From Mycobacterium sp. GA-1199 (GTDB lineage: Bacteria; Actinomycetota; Actinomycetes; Mycobacteriales; Mycobacteriaceae): DNA of 64,000 nt. Numbering within the stretch: position 1 is the first letter of the stretch; each line of letters begins with the position of its first letter. Location of the stretch: the NCBI RefSeq assembly GCF_001500045.1, contig NZ_LQIX01000045.1, forward strand, positions 62,001 through 126,000. Direction: 5' to 3'. The translations under genes were made by a program, and so were the position numbers. The notes below the pieces were generated by a model that had not been told where the DNA came from, did not search any database, and saw only the letters and a list, made by a program, of their open reading frames with translations. This document shows positions 33,384-41,836 of the stretch, piece after piece.

Positions 33384-34322
33384 GTGCCGTCATTCAGGCG
33401 CCGCGAGTCGGTGATCGACGGGGATCGCGTCGAGAAACCGCCGCAGGATGACCCTGAGCAGCGGTCGGCGGACTCGGACGAGGCCCTTCGCCTCGCCGAG
33501 GAGGCGGAGGCCGAAGCGGCGGAGGCGGAGGCCGAAGCGGCGGAGGCGGAGGCGATGGCCGCCGCCGCGCGTGCTCGCGCCAAGGCCATCCGGTTGCGCA
33601 TGCAGGCCGCTGAGGGCAAGGGCTCCGGAGAGGCCAAAGCAGAGGTTGTCGAGCCGGCCGAGGAAACCGCACCCGAGTCGAAATCCCCGGACGTCGAGAC
33701 GGGCACCGAACCCGAGCCGGTGGCGGGCGACACCGATGCGGCAGATGCCGATGCGGCCGGCGAGGATGCGGTCGATGACGAAGTCGTCGCCACCACGCAG
33801 GCGGAGACGTCGAAGCGCCGTCGCCCACGGTTGCCGCGGATTCGATGGAGGATCGTCGCGGCGGTCGCGGCCGTCGTGCTGATCTTGGGGTTCGCCGCTG
33901 CGAGCGGTTACATGGTGTGGCAGCACCGGCAGGCGCAGGAGGAGCAGCAGCGCACCGCCGAATTCACCGCGGCTGCTCGGCAGAGCGTCGTGACCCTGAT
34001 GTCGTTGGACTTCAACAGGGCCCAGGAAGACGTGCAGCGCATCATCGACAACTCGACGGGTCAGTTCAGGGATGACTTCGAGGCCCAGGCCGAGGACTTC
34101 ACCCAGGTCGCCAAGGATTCCAAGGTGGTCACCGAGGTCACCGTGAACACCGCCGCGCTGACGTCGATGACCGACACCAACGCCACGGCGCTGGTGTCGG
34201 CCACCTCCCGGGTCACCAATACCGCAGGCGCCAATCAGGAGCCTCGCTCGTGGCGCCTGAAGGTGGATCTTGTTCGCGAGGGTGACCAGATCAAGATGTC
34301 GAAAGTCGAGTTCGTACCGTGA
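33384..34322 (+). CDS. Mce-associated membrane protein (Mam)
   Basis: A 312-residue protein. GTG 33384 is chosen because AAGGAGG lies six bases upstream; an ATG at 33342 would overlap the regulatory element. Residues 1-165 are charged and low in complexity, with an Ala/Glu-rich coil encoded by near-identical DNA repeats (about 33505-33555), a KRRRPRLPRIRWR basic stretch and then a transmembrane helix (about 175-197). The remaining 115 residues form an NTF2-like domain typical of Mce-associated proteins. These stabilise Mce transporters. It overlaps the next gene by four bases. Confidence 0.88.
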   Translation: MPSFRRRESVIDGDRVEKPPQDDPEQRSADSDEALRLAEEAEAEAAEAEAEAAEAEAMAAAARARAKAIRLRMQAAEGKGSGEAKAEVVEPAEETAPESKSPDVETGTEPEPVAGDTDAADADAAGEDAVDDEVVATTQAETSKRRRPRLPRIRWRIVAAVAAVVLILGFAAASGYMVWQHRQAQEEQQRTAEFTAAARQSVVTLMSLDFNRAQEDVQRIIDNSTGQFRDDFEAQAEDFTQVAKDSKVVTEVTVNTAALTSMTDTNATALVSATSRVTNTAGANQEPRSWRLKVDLVREGDQIKMSKVEFVP

Positions 34323-34948
34323 GCGCCGAAACCAAACCCGACGAGGCCGACGTGAACACCGCGGCCTCCGACGAACCGGAATCGACAGCCGTCGAACCGG
34401 AGTCGACGGCGGCCGAGGAGACGCAAGCGGTCGAGACGAGCCGCCCGAAACCCCTGAGTGGTCTGCGGAGGCATCTCGGTGCGATCCTGCTGACACTGCT
34501 GTTGGTGGTTTCGGCAAGTGTGGCCGCATGGCTCTACTTCTTCCAGTTCCGAGCCGATCAGCAGACCGATCCCGACGCCCAAAGGGTCGCCCTGGAAGCG
34601 GCGAAGTCGGGCACGGTGGCGCTGCTGTCGTATGCCCCGGACTCGATGGAGCAGGACTTCACGAACGCGAAGTCGCACCTCACGGGAGACTTCCTGAACT
34701 ACTACACGCAGTTCACCGAGCAGATCGTGACCCCGGCGGTCAAAGAGAAGCAGGTCAAAACCAGCGCTGCTGTTGTGGAAGCCGGCGTGGCCGAGATGCA
34801 TCCCGACACCGCGGTGGTGTTGGTCTTCGTCAATCAGACGACGGTCAGCAAGGAGAACCCGGACGGCGCCTTCGCCGCAAGCGCGGTCAAGGTCGGCCTG
34901 ACGAAGTCCGACGGCCGCTGGCTGATCAACAAGTTCGACCCCGTGTAG
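34319..34948 (+). CDS. Mce-associated membrane protein (Mam)
   Basis: A 209-residue protein of the same design as its upstream neighbour: an acidic, Ser/Thr/Glu-rich N-terminus (about 1-45), one transmembrane helix (about 52-75) and a small NTF2-like extracytoplasmic domain (VALEAAKSGTVALLSYAPDSMEQDF). It overlaps the first Mam gene through GTGA, so the two proteins are probably made in equal amounts. In standard mce loci such genes directly follow mceF; here they are 14 kb away. Confidence 0.88.
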   Translation: MSAETKPDEADVNTAASDEPESTAVEPESTAAEETQAVETSRPKPLSGLRRHLGAILLTLLLVVSASVAAWLYFFQFRADQQTDPDAQRVALEAAKSGTVALLSYAPDSMEQDFTNAKSHLTGDFLNYYTQFTEQIVTPAVKEKQVKTSAAVVEAGVAEMHPDTAVVLVFVNQTTVSKENPDGAFAASAVKVGLTKSDGRWLINKFDPV

Positions 34949-34958
34949 CGTCGCCGCC

Positions 34959-35660
34959 GTGACGGCGCTCCCCGGCCAATCCCTCGCGGCGGTGGTGACG
35001 GTGCCGGCCGCTGAAAACGCTGCCGCATCGCTCGAACCGGTGGCGGGCCGTTCGCCCCTGTCGCGCGTCGTGCACGACTGTCGCATGGCGGTCACCGGTC
35101 CCGCCGCGGTCGTGGTGGCGGTCGCCGAGCAGCTCGCTGACGTCGTACGCGCACAACTCGCTCACGACGGATCGGATGACATCGGCCTCGTGGTGATCGC
35201 CGACGCCGCCACCCGGGCGCAGTGCCTGGCCGCTGCGCTCGAAAGGGTTGTGGCCCAGCCGGTTTCGGCGTCACACGTGCTCGTCTACGATGTCCGGCAA
35301 CCCCTGACCCCATCGGAGCTGCGGGATCGGGTCGTCGAGCACCTGAGGCGGGGGGCTTCCGCCGTGTTGCCGGTGCTGTCGGTCACCGACAGTGTGAAGG
35401 CGATCGACGAGCACGGTGTCGTCACCGCCTCACTGGATCGCTCGACGCTTCAGACCGTCCAATTCCCCCGAGGTTTCGCTGCTGAGCACCTCGGCCGGCT
35501 GATCGCCGGATCGGTCGGGGAGTTCGACGAGGCCGTCGAGTCGATCCGATCGGAGGTGCCGGTCGTTACGGTCGACGGCTACGCTGAGGCCGTCACGGTC
35601 GACCTGCCGCACGACGGCCCCCTCCTCGAGGCCGTCATCGCGAGCCGCGGCGCACGTTGA
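34959..35660 (+). CDS. Degenerate IspD-like (cytidylyltransferase-fold) protein
   Basis: A 233-residue protein whose frame and segments follow IspD: AAVVTVPAAEN (where IspD has the nucleotide loop LAAGxGxR), SPLSRVVHD, VLVYDVRQPLTP (where IspD has HDAARP), ASAVLPVLSVTDSVKAIDEHGVVTASLDRS and TVQFPRGF (IspD TPQGF). The catalytic Arg and Lys of the first loop and the Asp-Ala-Ala-Arg-Pro motif are lost, so I expect no cytidylyltransferase activity. It starts 10 bases after the second Mam gene and converges on an intact IspD homologue with a 26-base overlap. Confidence 0.7.
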   Translation: MTALPGQSLAAVVTVPAAENAAASLEPVAGRSPLSRVVHDCRMAVTGPAAVVVAVAEQLADVVRAQLAHDGSDDIGLVVIADAATRAQCLAAALERVVAQPVSASHVLVYDVRQPLTPSELRDRVVEHLRRGASAVLPVLSVTDSVKAIDEHGVVTASLDRSTLQTVQFPRGFAAEHLGRLIAGSVGEFDEAVESIRSEVPVVTVDGYAEAVTVDLPHDGPLLEAVIASRGAR

Positions 35661-36369
35661 GGGTCCTCAACAGATGTTCGGCGGTTGCGATGTCGCGAGC
35701 GTAGGTCACTTTGATGTTGTGCGGCTCGCCCGGAAACGTCTGCACCGCAACATCGGTGAACGCCTCGACGCACGACGACGTGTCGGTGCCCTCGAAGCGG
35801 TGACGTTCTGAGCTGCGGTACGCGGCGAGCAGCGGTGCGGCCCGAAAGGCCTGCGGTGTCTGTGCCCGAACCAGCGTGGACCCGTCGGCCGGCCGCCGCA
35901 GCGCGGTGGTCACCACGTCCCGGAGTGGCAAAGCCGGGATCGCACCACCGGATCGGCGGGCGACCGCGAGCGCGCGGGTGAACATCTCGACGCCGGCCAT
36001 CGGCCGCGCGGCGTCGTGGATGAGCACGACGTCGATGCGTCCGGACTCGATGTCGGTTTGCAGATGACGTAGAACGTTGAGCTCCGAACCGTGCCGGGTG
36101 TCGCCGCCCTCGACGAGTTCCACATCGGCGGTCGGCAATTCGCGTGCAACCATGTCCCGAGCCAGCGCCAGCTCGCCCTTACGGTGCACCAGCACGATGC
36201 GATCGACTTCCGGCACCTTCGTCAGCGTTTCGAGTGACCACGCGGCCATCGGCCGACCCGCGACAGGGAGATAGGCCTTGTTGCCGTCGGCGCCGACCCT
36301 GGTTCCCAGGCCGGCCGCGAGCACGACAGCCACAGCGGACGTCGGTGTTTCGGGCTCCTCGACGGTCAC
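35635..36369 (-). CDS. 2-C-methyl-D-erythritol 4-phosphate cytidylyltransferase (IspD) homologue
   Basis: A 244-residue nucleotidyltransferase with the IspD hallmarks: LAAGLGTRVGADGNKAYLPV (catalytic Arg and Lys), IHDAARPM and TPQAFRA. IspD makes CDP-methylerythritol in isoprenoid synthesis. No ispF is next to it, whereas the canonical mycobacterial ispD is adjacent to ispF, so this could be a paralogue. I did not assign a symbol. The start could be GTG 36369 or GTG 36405; neither has a clear ribosome site. The 3' end overlaps the degenerate IspD-like gene. Confidence 0.8.
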   Translation of the reverse strand: MTVEEPETPTSAVAVVLAAGLGTRVGADGNKAYLPVAGRPMAAWSLETLTKVPEVDRIVLVHRKGELALARDMVARELPTADVELVEGGDTRHGSELNVLRHLQTDIESGRIDVVLIHDAARPMAGVEMFTRALAVARRSGGAIPALPLRDVVTTALRRPADGSTLVRAQTPQAFRAAPLLAAYRSSERHRFEGTDTSSCVEAFTDVAVQTFPGEPHNIKVTYARDIATAEHLLRTLNVRRGSR

Positions 36370-36425
36370 CCTCGTATCTTGGCACCGACCGTTTCGGCAC
36401 GTCACAGCCCGGGTAGCCCTTTCGC

Positions 36426-36845
36426 ATGCCCAAGACGACCAAGAGTGGCAGCGCCCGCAAGAGCGAGCTGCCCAGCACCCTGCAGAAGTCTGAGGCCAAG
36501 GCCCAGCGGACCTTCGCCAAGGCCCACGACGCCGCTGCCGAAGAGTACGGCGAGGGCGAACGCGCGCACCGCGTCGCCTACAGCGCGCTCAAGCACAGCT
36601 ACGAGAAGGTGGGCGACCACTGGGAGGCGAAGTCCGAGAAGGGCCCGTCCGATCAGCGCGCACGCAGCGGCGGCCCGAACGCCAAGGGCGACACCGCCGA
36701 GGGCGTCGACGCCAACGCCTCCAAGAAGCACCTCATGGAAATCGCACGGCGCCTTGATGTTTCGGGCCGGTCGTCGATGACCAAGGACGAGCTCGTCTCG
36801 GCGATCAAGAAGGCCAACCGCCGCGAGACCGCCCGCGGCCGCTGA
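36426..36845 (+). CDS. ChaB domain protein with Rho-N/SAP-like C-terminus
   Basis: A 139-residue basic protein. Residues about 12-70 form a ChaB domain (LPSTLQKSEAKAQRTFAKAH, YGEGERAHRVAYSALKHSYEK). After a Gly/Ser-rich linker, residues about 95-135 (LMEIARRLDVSGRSSMTKDELVSAIKKA) form a Rho N-terminal/SAP-like helical motif that may bind nucleic acid. The function of ChaB in actinobacteria is not established. It is a monocistronic gene between ispD-like (divergent) and the MFS gene (convergent). Confidence 0.88.
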   Translation: MPKTTKSGSARKSELPSTLQKSEAKAQRTFAKAHDAAAEEYGEGERAHRVAYSALKHSYEKVGDHWEAKSEKGPSDQRARSGGPNAKGDTAEGVDANASKKHLMEIARRLDVSGRSSMTKDELVSAIKKANRRETARGR

Positions 36846-36858
36846 CGGATCGTTCGAC

Positions 36859-38184
36859 TCAGTCGCCGCCGCTGCGGGTGTCCAGCCCCTCCAACAGCAT
36901 CCGCTCCTGCTCGATCCTCATCACCCGGCGTGCTTTGCCCCGGGTGATGAGGATGCCGACGACGGCGAACGCCCAGATCGCGTACTGCACGGTCCAGGCC
37001 AGCCGGAACGACTCGGACGAGAAGCCGCCGGTCGCGTCGAGGATGGCGCCCATCGCCTGCATCACCAGCAGCGAGGCGATGAAGCCGCCCATGTTGACCA
37101 GGCCGGACGCGGTGCCCAGCGTGGCACTGGGGTTGAAGGTGCGCGCGAAGTCGAAGCCGACCATCGAGCCGGGTCCGCCCACCGAGATCACGACTATCAG
37201 CACCACGAGCAGCCACAGCGGCGCCCTGCCGGGTAACGCCAGCACGACTGTCCAGATCAACGCGTTGCTGGCGATGATCGTCAGGACCAGACGGGAGCGC
37301 CGGTGTGGTCGGCGCCCGGTGAAGATGCCGATCAGCACCCCCGCCGAAATGGCGGCCACGACCGAGACCGTCAACATCAGCCCGGCCACGCCGGCCGACA
37401 GGCCCTGCGCGTTGGTCAGGTAGGGAACGCCCCACATCAGCGCGAACACGGTCACCGAGAACTGGGTGCCCATGTGGGTGAAGAACCCGAGTCGGGTGCC
37501 CGGCCGTAACCAGACGGTCTTGACGCTGGCCAGCGTCTCACGCACGGAGACGGTGCGGATGGCCACCGCGTTGCCGTGCGGGGTGTTCTTCACCAGCGCC
37601 GCGGTCAGGGCCATCGACAGGACGCCGACCGCGGCCACCGACACGTAGGCCGTCGTCCAGCCCCATGCATCCAGGACGGCGAAGAACGGAACCGCCGACA
37701 ACACCTGGCCGAGCTGACCGCAGATCCCGGTCAGCTGTGTGACCAGCGGAACCTGGCGGGGGGTGAACCAGTGCGGCACGAGGCGCAGGACCGAGATGAA
37801 TGTGAAGGCGTCGCCGAGACCGACCACCGCGCGTGCCCCGATGGCGGTGGGCAGCGATTCGGTGAACGCGAGCGTGAGTTGGCCGCCCGACATCAGCGCG
37901 GCGCCCGCCAGGATGAGCGTCTTGGAACCGAAGCGGTCCAGCAGTACCCCGGCGGGCACTTGCGCCGCGGCGTAGACGATGACCTGCAGCACGACGAACG
38001 TAGAAAGCACGCTCGGGCTGGCGTGAAACCGTTCTGCGGCATCGAGGCCGGACACGCCCAGCGTGGTGCGATCGAGAACCGCGACGATGTATGCCAGCAG
38101 GCCGGTGGCCCAGACGATCCAGGGACGCACACCGAACCTTTCTCGCCGGCGATTGATAAGTCTGACTTTTCCATGGTTCCGCAC
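36859..38184 (-). CDS. MFS transporter, nitrate/sugar-phosphate-like permease
   Basis: A 441-residue polytopic membrane protein with about 12 hydrophobic segments and the MFS loop-2/3 motif DRFGSK. The N-terminal DRTTLGVSGLDAAERFHAS and ARAVVGLGDAF are usual for the anion:cation/hexuronate-like branch. The transported substrate is unknown. It is divergent from a MerR regulator across a 223-base gap, suggesting control by that protein. C-terminal RRVMRIEQERMLLEGLDTRSGG is hydrophilic. Confidence 0.88.
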   Translation of the reverse strand: MRNHGKVRLINRRRERFGVRPWIVWATGLLAYIVAVLDRTTLGVSGLDAAERFHASPSVLSTFVVLQVIVYAAAQVPAGVLLDRFGSKTLILAGAALMSGGQLTLAFTESLPTAIGARAVVGLGDAFTFISVLRLVPHWFTPRQVPLVTQLTGICGQLGQVLSAVPFFAVLDAWGWTTAYVSVAAVGVLSMALTAALVKNTPHGNAVAIRTVSVRETLASVKTVWLRPGTRLGFFTHMGTQFSVTVFALMWGVPYLTNAQGLSAGVAGLMLTVSVVAAISAGVLIGIFTGRRPHRRSRLVLTIIASNALIWTVVLALPGRAPLWLLVVLIVVISVGGPGSMVGFDFARTFNPSATLGTASGLVNMGGFIASLLVMQAMGAILDATGGFSSESFRLAWTVQYAIWAFAVVGILITRGKARRVMRIEQERMLLEGLDTRSGGD

Positions 38185-38407
38185 GGCCGTGCGACAACGC
38201 CAATCCCGCGGCGGTGAATTCGCTCACCGGTGTGACCACCGTGCCATACATAGTTGGCTGGCAACCCGACTCGTTCGCATGTTTTTTCCACGCGCGACAA
38301 TAATCAGACCTGATAGGGGCGGTGCGCTCGGCCGCTTGGCCGACTGCGGTCAGCGGGACAGTAGTTCGCTGGCAAACCTCGGAGCCGTTACAGTGATCGC
38401 ATGAAGC
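38185..38407. promoter_or_regulatory. Divergent promoter region of MFS and MerR genes
   Basis: A 223-base gap. A possible plus-strand promoter is TTCGCT (38365-38370), 18 bases, TACAGT (38389-38394), which would put the MerR start codon about 14 bases after the -10 box, with little or no leader. I see no perfect palindrome of MerR type. The remaining sequence shows no open frame of note. Confidence 0.35.
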
Positions 38408-39217
38408 GTGGCGTGGGTCAGCCGGCGCGAGCTGCCGCCGGGGTTCGCGACGTTGGCTGAGTATCGCCTCAACGAGCTGGCGCAGATCTCCGGCGTCAGC
38501 GCCCGCAACATTCGTGCGTACCGTGAGCGTGGATTGCTGGACCCGCCTCGGCGGGTCGGCCGGTCGGCGTTCTACGACGACTACCACCTGTCGCAGTTGC
38601 GCACGATCAATCAACTGCATCGTCGCGGCTTCAGCTCCGCCCATATCGCCGAGTTCTTCGCCAGCCTGCGTGAGGGCGCAGATCTCGCCGACATCCTTGG
38701 AATCCAGCGGACCGTGCTGGGTCCGAAATCCGGAGCGGAGTCCGGGGACACACCGGCGGGCGCAGAGACGAGCGGGGTCGGGCCGGCGATCGGCGCCGAC
38801 AGCGAGGAAGCGCGGCGACTGGTCGAATACGGCCTGGCGGAGGTCGTCGACGGCGTCGTCGTTCTGACCGATGTCGCGGTGCGAACGGCGGTGGCGCAGA
38901 CGGCGGATCAACTCGGGTCCGTGCGCGCGCTGCTGCACATCGTCGAGGCCACCGGCGGGCCGGTCGACGCCTTGGCGACTCAGTTCGTCGAAGCCCTCGA
39001 CGACTTCGTCGCGGCACGGCTCGGTGCGGACTACGCGCCGACGCCGGACAGCGGCGGTGAGTTCACGCGGACGGTGCGCGAGTACCGCGACCTGTGGACC
39101 AGCGTCGTGTCCACACGGCTGGAGGAGGCGCTACACCGCCAGATGTCCACCACCGCCGCGAACTACGGTGTGGGCAGCACGTTCGGACCTCATCAGCGCG
39201 GTCCGCTCACCCGGTGA
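38408..39217 (+). CDS. MerR family transcriptional regulator
   Basis: A 269-residue protein. The N-terminal winged helix-turn-helix is clear (YRLNELAQISGVSARNIRAYRERGLLDPP, then GRSAFYDDYHLSQLRTINQL). The 190-residue C-terminal domain is long for MerR and has no cysteine cluster, so a metal sensor is unlikely; a small-molecule effector is more plausible. The GTG start at 38408 is taken because the ATG at 38401 is out of frame. Likely target is the divergent MFS gene. The end overlaps the solute-binding lipoprotein gene by 11 bases. Confidence 0.9.
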   Translation: MAWVSRRELPPGFATLAEYRLNELAQISGVSARNIRAYRERGLLDPPRRVGRSAFYDDYHLSQLRTINQLHRRGFSSAHIAEFFASLREGADLADILGIQRTVLGPKSGAESGDTPAGAETSGVGPAIGADSEEARRLVEYGLAEVVDGVVVLTDVAVRTAVAQTADQLGSVRALLHIVEATGGPVDALATQFVEALDDFVAARLGADYAPTPDSGGEFTRTVREYRDLWTSVVSTRLEEALHRQMSTTAANYGVGSTFGPHQRGPLTR

Positions 39218-40415
39218 TCTGCTGCCATCTTCGGACCCACTCGTCGTAGTCGGTGCAGTCGTCGCCGCGGCCGTCGACGCACTTGCGCTGCGGTGTGGTC
39301 CAGTAGTGGATCTTGGCGGCGAATCTCGCATCGGTGGCGTGGTAGATGTCGCAGAAGTCGGGCTCGGTCGTGTACTCGCACGCCCGCGCGTTGGCGGGCG
39401 CCTCCCCGAAGAACTCGGCGGCCTCGGCGTTGACCTCCGGTGTCGAGATCCAGTTCAACCACTTGTACATGCAGTTCGGGTGCGCCGCTTTCGACGAGAT
39501 CATCCAGGTGTCCGACCAACCGGTGGAACCCTCGATCGGTAGCACCGTGTTGACCGGAACCCTGTTGCGCGCGCCGATCGTGTTGGCGATCACCTGCCAG
39601 GTGGTGCCGATGACGGAGGCGCCGGACTCGAACGCCTCCACCTCCTTGAGATAGTCCGACCAGTACACGCCGACGTTCTTGCGTTGCTCGACGAGCAGTT
39701 GCACCGCGGCATCAAGCTGTCGGTCGTTTAGCGAATACGGATCTTCGATGCCCAGTTCGGGTCTCGTCTTCGACAGATACAGCGCCGCGTCGGCGATGTA
39801 GATGGGCGAGTCGTATGCGGTGACCTTGCCGCGGTATTTTTCGGCATCGTCGAAGACCGCAGCCCAGGAGTCCGGCGCGTCCTGCACGACCGCGATGTTG
39901 TACATCAGCAGGTTCGCGCCCCACCCGTGCGGGATGCCGTACATCCGACCGTCGACCGCATTCCACGGTTGGTCCTTGAGAAACGGAGAGATCGATTCGA
40001 AGTGGGGGACGAGTGCGGTGTTCACCGGAGCCACGTCGCCTGCGTAGATGAGGCGAAGGGTCGCGTCTCCGGAGGCCGACACCCCGTCGTATCGGCCGCT
40101 GCGCATCAACTGGACCATCTCGTCGGAGGTATCGCCGAGCGTCACCTCGGTCTGACATCCGGTCTGCCGTTCGAACGGCGTGACCCAGTCGGCTTGCGCG
40201 TTGTTCGAGCCGTCCTCGGCGTAGCCGGCCCAGGCGATCAGGTTGAGTCGGCCTTCGCCCTCGCCGACTGAGCTGAGCGGTTCCATGGTCGGCGGCTCCT
40301 GGCCGCCGGGGGAGCGTTGCGCGCGCGAACATCCGGTCGTCAGCGCGAAGACCAGAACGGCACTGCTGATGATGGTCAGACCCGCTCGCACGGCGGTGGC
40401 CGGCCTGCGCGCCAT
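39207..40415 (-). CDS. Solute-binding lipoprotein, spermidine/putrescine (PotD) type
   Basis: A 402-residue exported binding protein. The lipobox LTTGC puts the lipid-modified Cys at residue 29. The mature part has the family-1 periplasmic binding features (LNLIAWAGYAEDG, MRSGRYDGVSASGDA, GIPHGWGANLLMYN, GSTGWSDTWMISSKAAHPNCMYKWLNW). Its closest functional group binds polyamines in ABC importers. No permease or ATPase gene is adjacent, so it is an orphan in this window. It converges on the MerR gene. Confidence 0.88.
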   Translation of the reverse strand: MARRPATAVRAGLTIISSAVLVFALTTGCSRAQRSPGGQEPPTMEPLSSVGEGEGRLNLIAWAGYAEDGSNNAQADWVTPFERQTGCQTEVTLGDTSDEMVQLMRSGRYDGVSASGDATLRLIYAGDVAPVNTALVPHFESISPFLKDQPWNAVDGRMYGIPHGWGANLLMYNIAVVQDAPDSWAAVFDDAEKYRGKVTAYDSPIYIADAALYLSKTRPELGIEDPYSLNDRQLDAAVQLLVEQRKNVGVYWSDYLKEVEAFESGASVIGTTWQVIANTIGARNRVPVNTVLPIEGSTGWSDTWMISSKAAHPNCMYKWLNWISTPEVNAEAAEFFGEAPANARACEYTTEPDFCDIYHATDARFAAKIHYWTTPQRKCVDGRGDDCTDYDEWVRRWQQITG

Positions 40416-40575
40416 GGGTGCACTCCTGGGTCGATCGGCGGATCGTCGAACCGTGCCCCCGATGATTTCGTGTTTCGGCTTAGCTCGGCAACGCCGCGCC
40501 GCAACGCCGGGGATGACACCGCGGTTGCCCGTGAATCCGAGTGATTGTTGTGACTGCTGTCGTATCCTGTGGCGC

Positions 40576-41310
40576 GTGTCATTATCACGCCGGATACCGC
40601 GGCGAGCTGTCCTGAAGGGGGCGGTGGCTGCGCCTGCGGCGCTCGCTGTCGGCGCCGGTGTGCAGGCCGTCGCGGCCGCTCCTGTGCCAGCGGCGCCGCT
40701 CGGGATTCTTCTCGACTACGCCGCAGGTGTGCTCAAGGCCAGCGATATTCGGGCGGCGGGTGCCCTGGGGGCGATTCGATACGTGTCCGACCGGCGACCC
40801 GGCGGAGCCTGGATGCTGGGGAAGCCGATGCAGCTGGCAGAGGCGCGCGACCTGCACCAAGCCGGTCTCAAGATCGTGTCCTGCTATCAGTACGGCAAGA
40901 AGGACACCGCCGACTGGCTCGGCGGGCAGAACGCCGGTGTGGCCCACGCGAAACGCGGATGGGAGCTGCATGTCGCCGCCGGTGGCTCTCAAGGTGCGCC
41001 GATCTATGCATCGATCGATGACAATCCGACCTACGAGCAGTACAAACAGCAGGTGGTCCCGTACCTGCGTGGCTGGGAAGCCGTGGTGGGCAAGCAGCGC
41101 GTCGGCGTCTACGCCAACTCGAGGACGATCGAGTGGGCGCTGCAGGACGGCATCGGCACCTACTTCTGGCAGCACAACTGGGGCTCACCGGGGAAGGTCG
41201 CGCATGCGGCCGCCCACCTGCATCAGGTCGAGATCGACAGCCGGTCGATCGCAGGCGTCGGCGTGGACATCAACCACATCCTCAAGTCCCGATTTGGGCA
41301 ATGGGACTAA
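40576..41310 (+). CDS. Tat-exported DUF1906 glycoside-hydrolase-like protein (Rv2525c-type)
   Basis: A 244-residue protein with a twin-arginine signal (SRRIPRRAVLKGAVAAPAAL) and an Ala-rich h-region. The mature part is a DUF1906 TIM-barrel-like domain (GILLDYAAGV, IRYVSDRRPGG, VSCYQYGKKDT, APIYASIDDNPT) related to glycoside hydrolases. In M. tuberculosis the homologue next to fas (Rv2525c) is a Tat substrate with a cell-wall role. GTG 40576 lies nine bases after a TATCCT -10 box (40562-40567), so the mRNA may be leaderless. Same orientation as fas. Confidence 0.9.
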   Translation: MSLSRRIPRRAVLKGAVAAPAALAVGAGVQAVAAAPVPAAPLGILLDYAAGVLKASDIRAAGALGAIRYVSDRRPGGAWMLGKPMQLAEARDLHQAGLKIVSCYQYGKKDTADWLGGQNAGVAHAKRGWELHVAAGGSQGAPIYASIDDNPTYEQYKQQVVPYLRGWEAVVGKQRVGVYANSRTIEWALQDGIGTYFWQHNWGSPGKVAHAAAHLHQVEIDSRSIAGVGVDINHILKSRFGQWD

Positions 41311-41836
41311 ACCTTACCGATCAGTAAGTACCTTCAGCAAACTTCTCTCGGTGGCCGACGGTGTCGAGAAGACAGATCACACCCGCCTGTCTCGTCTGAG
41401 CGCGGCGACGCCGCTGGTGAGACACGTCGAAAAATTCTTTATAACGATTTGATAACAAAACTGCCTTGATCAGGGCACTTCTGGCTACTCGACCGTAACC
41501 ACCTTCATGCAGGACGTTTGTCCCGAATGCCTTCGGCGGGTGTCGAACCGCACGTTATCCAACGGCGGGTTACCCGAGCGTAGAACCCGTCAGTAACCAT
41601 TTCGGGCGCGAAACCAAGCGCCCTTCTTATGACACTCTTAGTACGGCTGGAGTGCACGGAAGGCGGTTCGGCGGGGTTGCGAAAAACCTCGGGAGACCTC
41701 AGAGCCGCCCGACCGGACCCAGCCGGATTCGACGCCGAATCGCGTGGCGCCGTGGCAGGGAGGCCGGGAGCCATCGGAGCTTCTGAGACGACAGCCGACG
41801 ACGAGCATGACGCGGGACAGAGGGAGAAAACAAGAC
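41311..41836. promoter_or_regulatory. fas upstream region with palindromes and GTAACC half-sites
   Basis: This 526-base gap precedes fas. It holds CTTACCGATCAGTAAG (41313-41328), palindromic but for one pair, just after the DUF1906 stop; CGGGTTACCCG (41566-41576), a perfect 11-mer palindrome; and three copies of GTAACC or its complement (41495-41500, 41568-41573, 41593-41598). FasR is known to activate fas-acpS in mycobacteria by binding upstream; these repeats are candidates, but I cannot match them to the published site from memory. Nothing coding is evident. Confidence 0.4.

Noticed and set aside
33500..33560. Short repeats that look like a microsatellite or CRISPR-like array
   Set aside because: They are in frame within the Mam gene and encode its Ala/Glu coil; no spacers.
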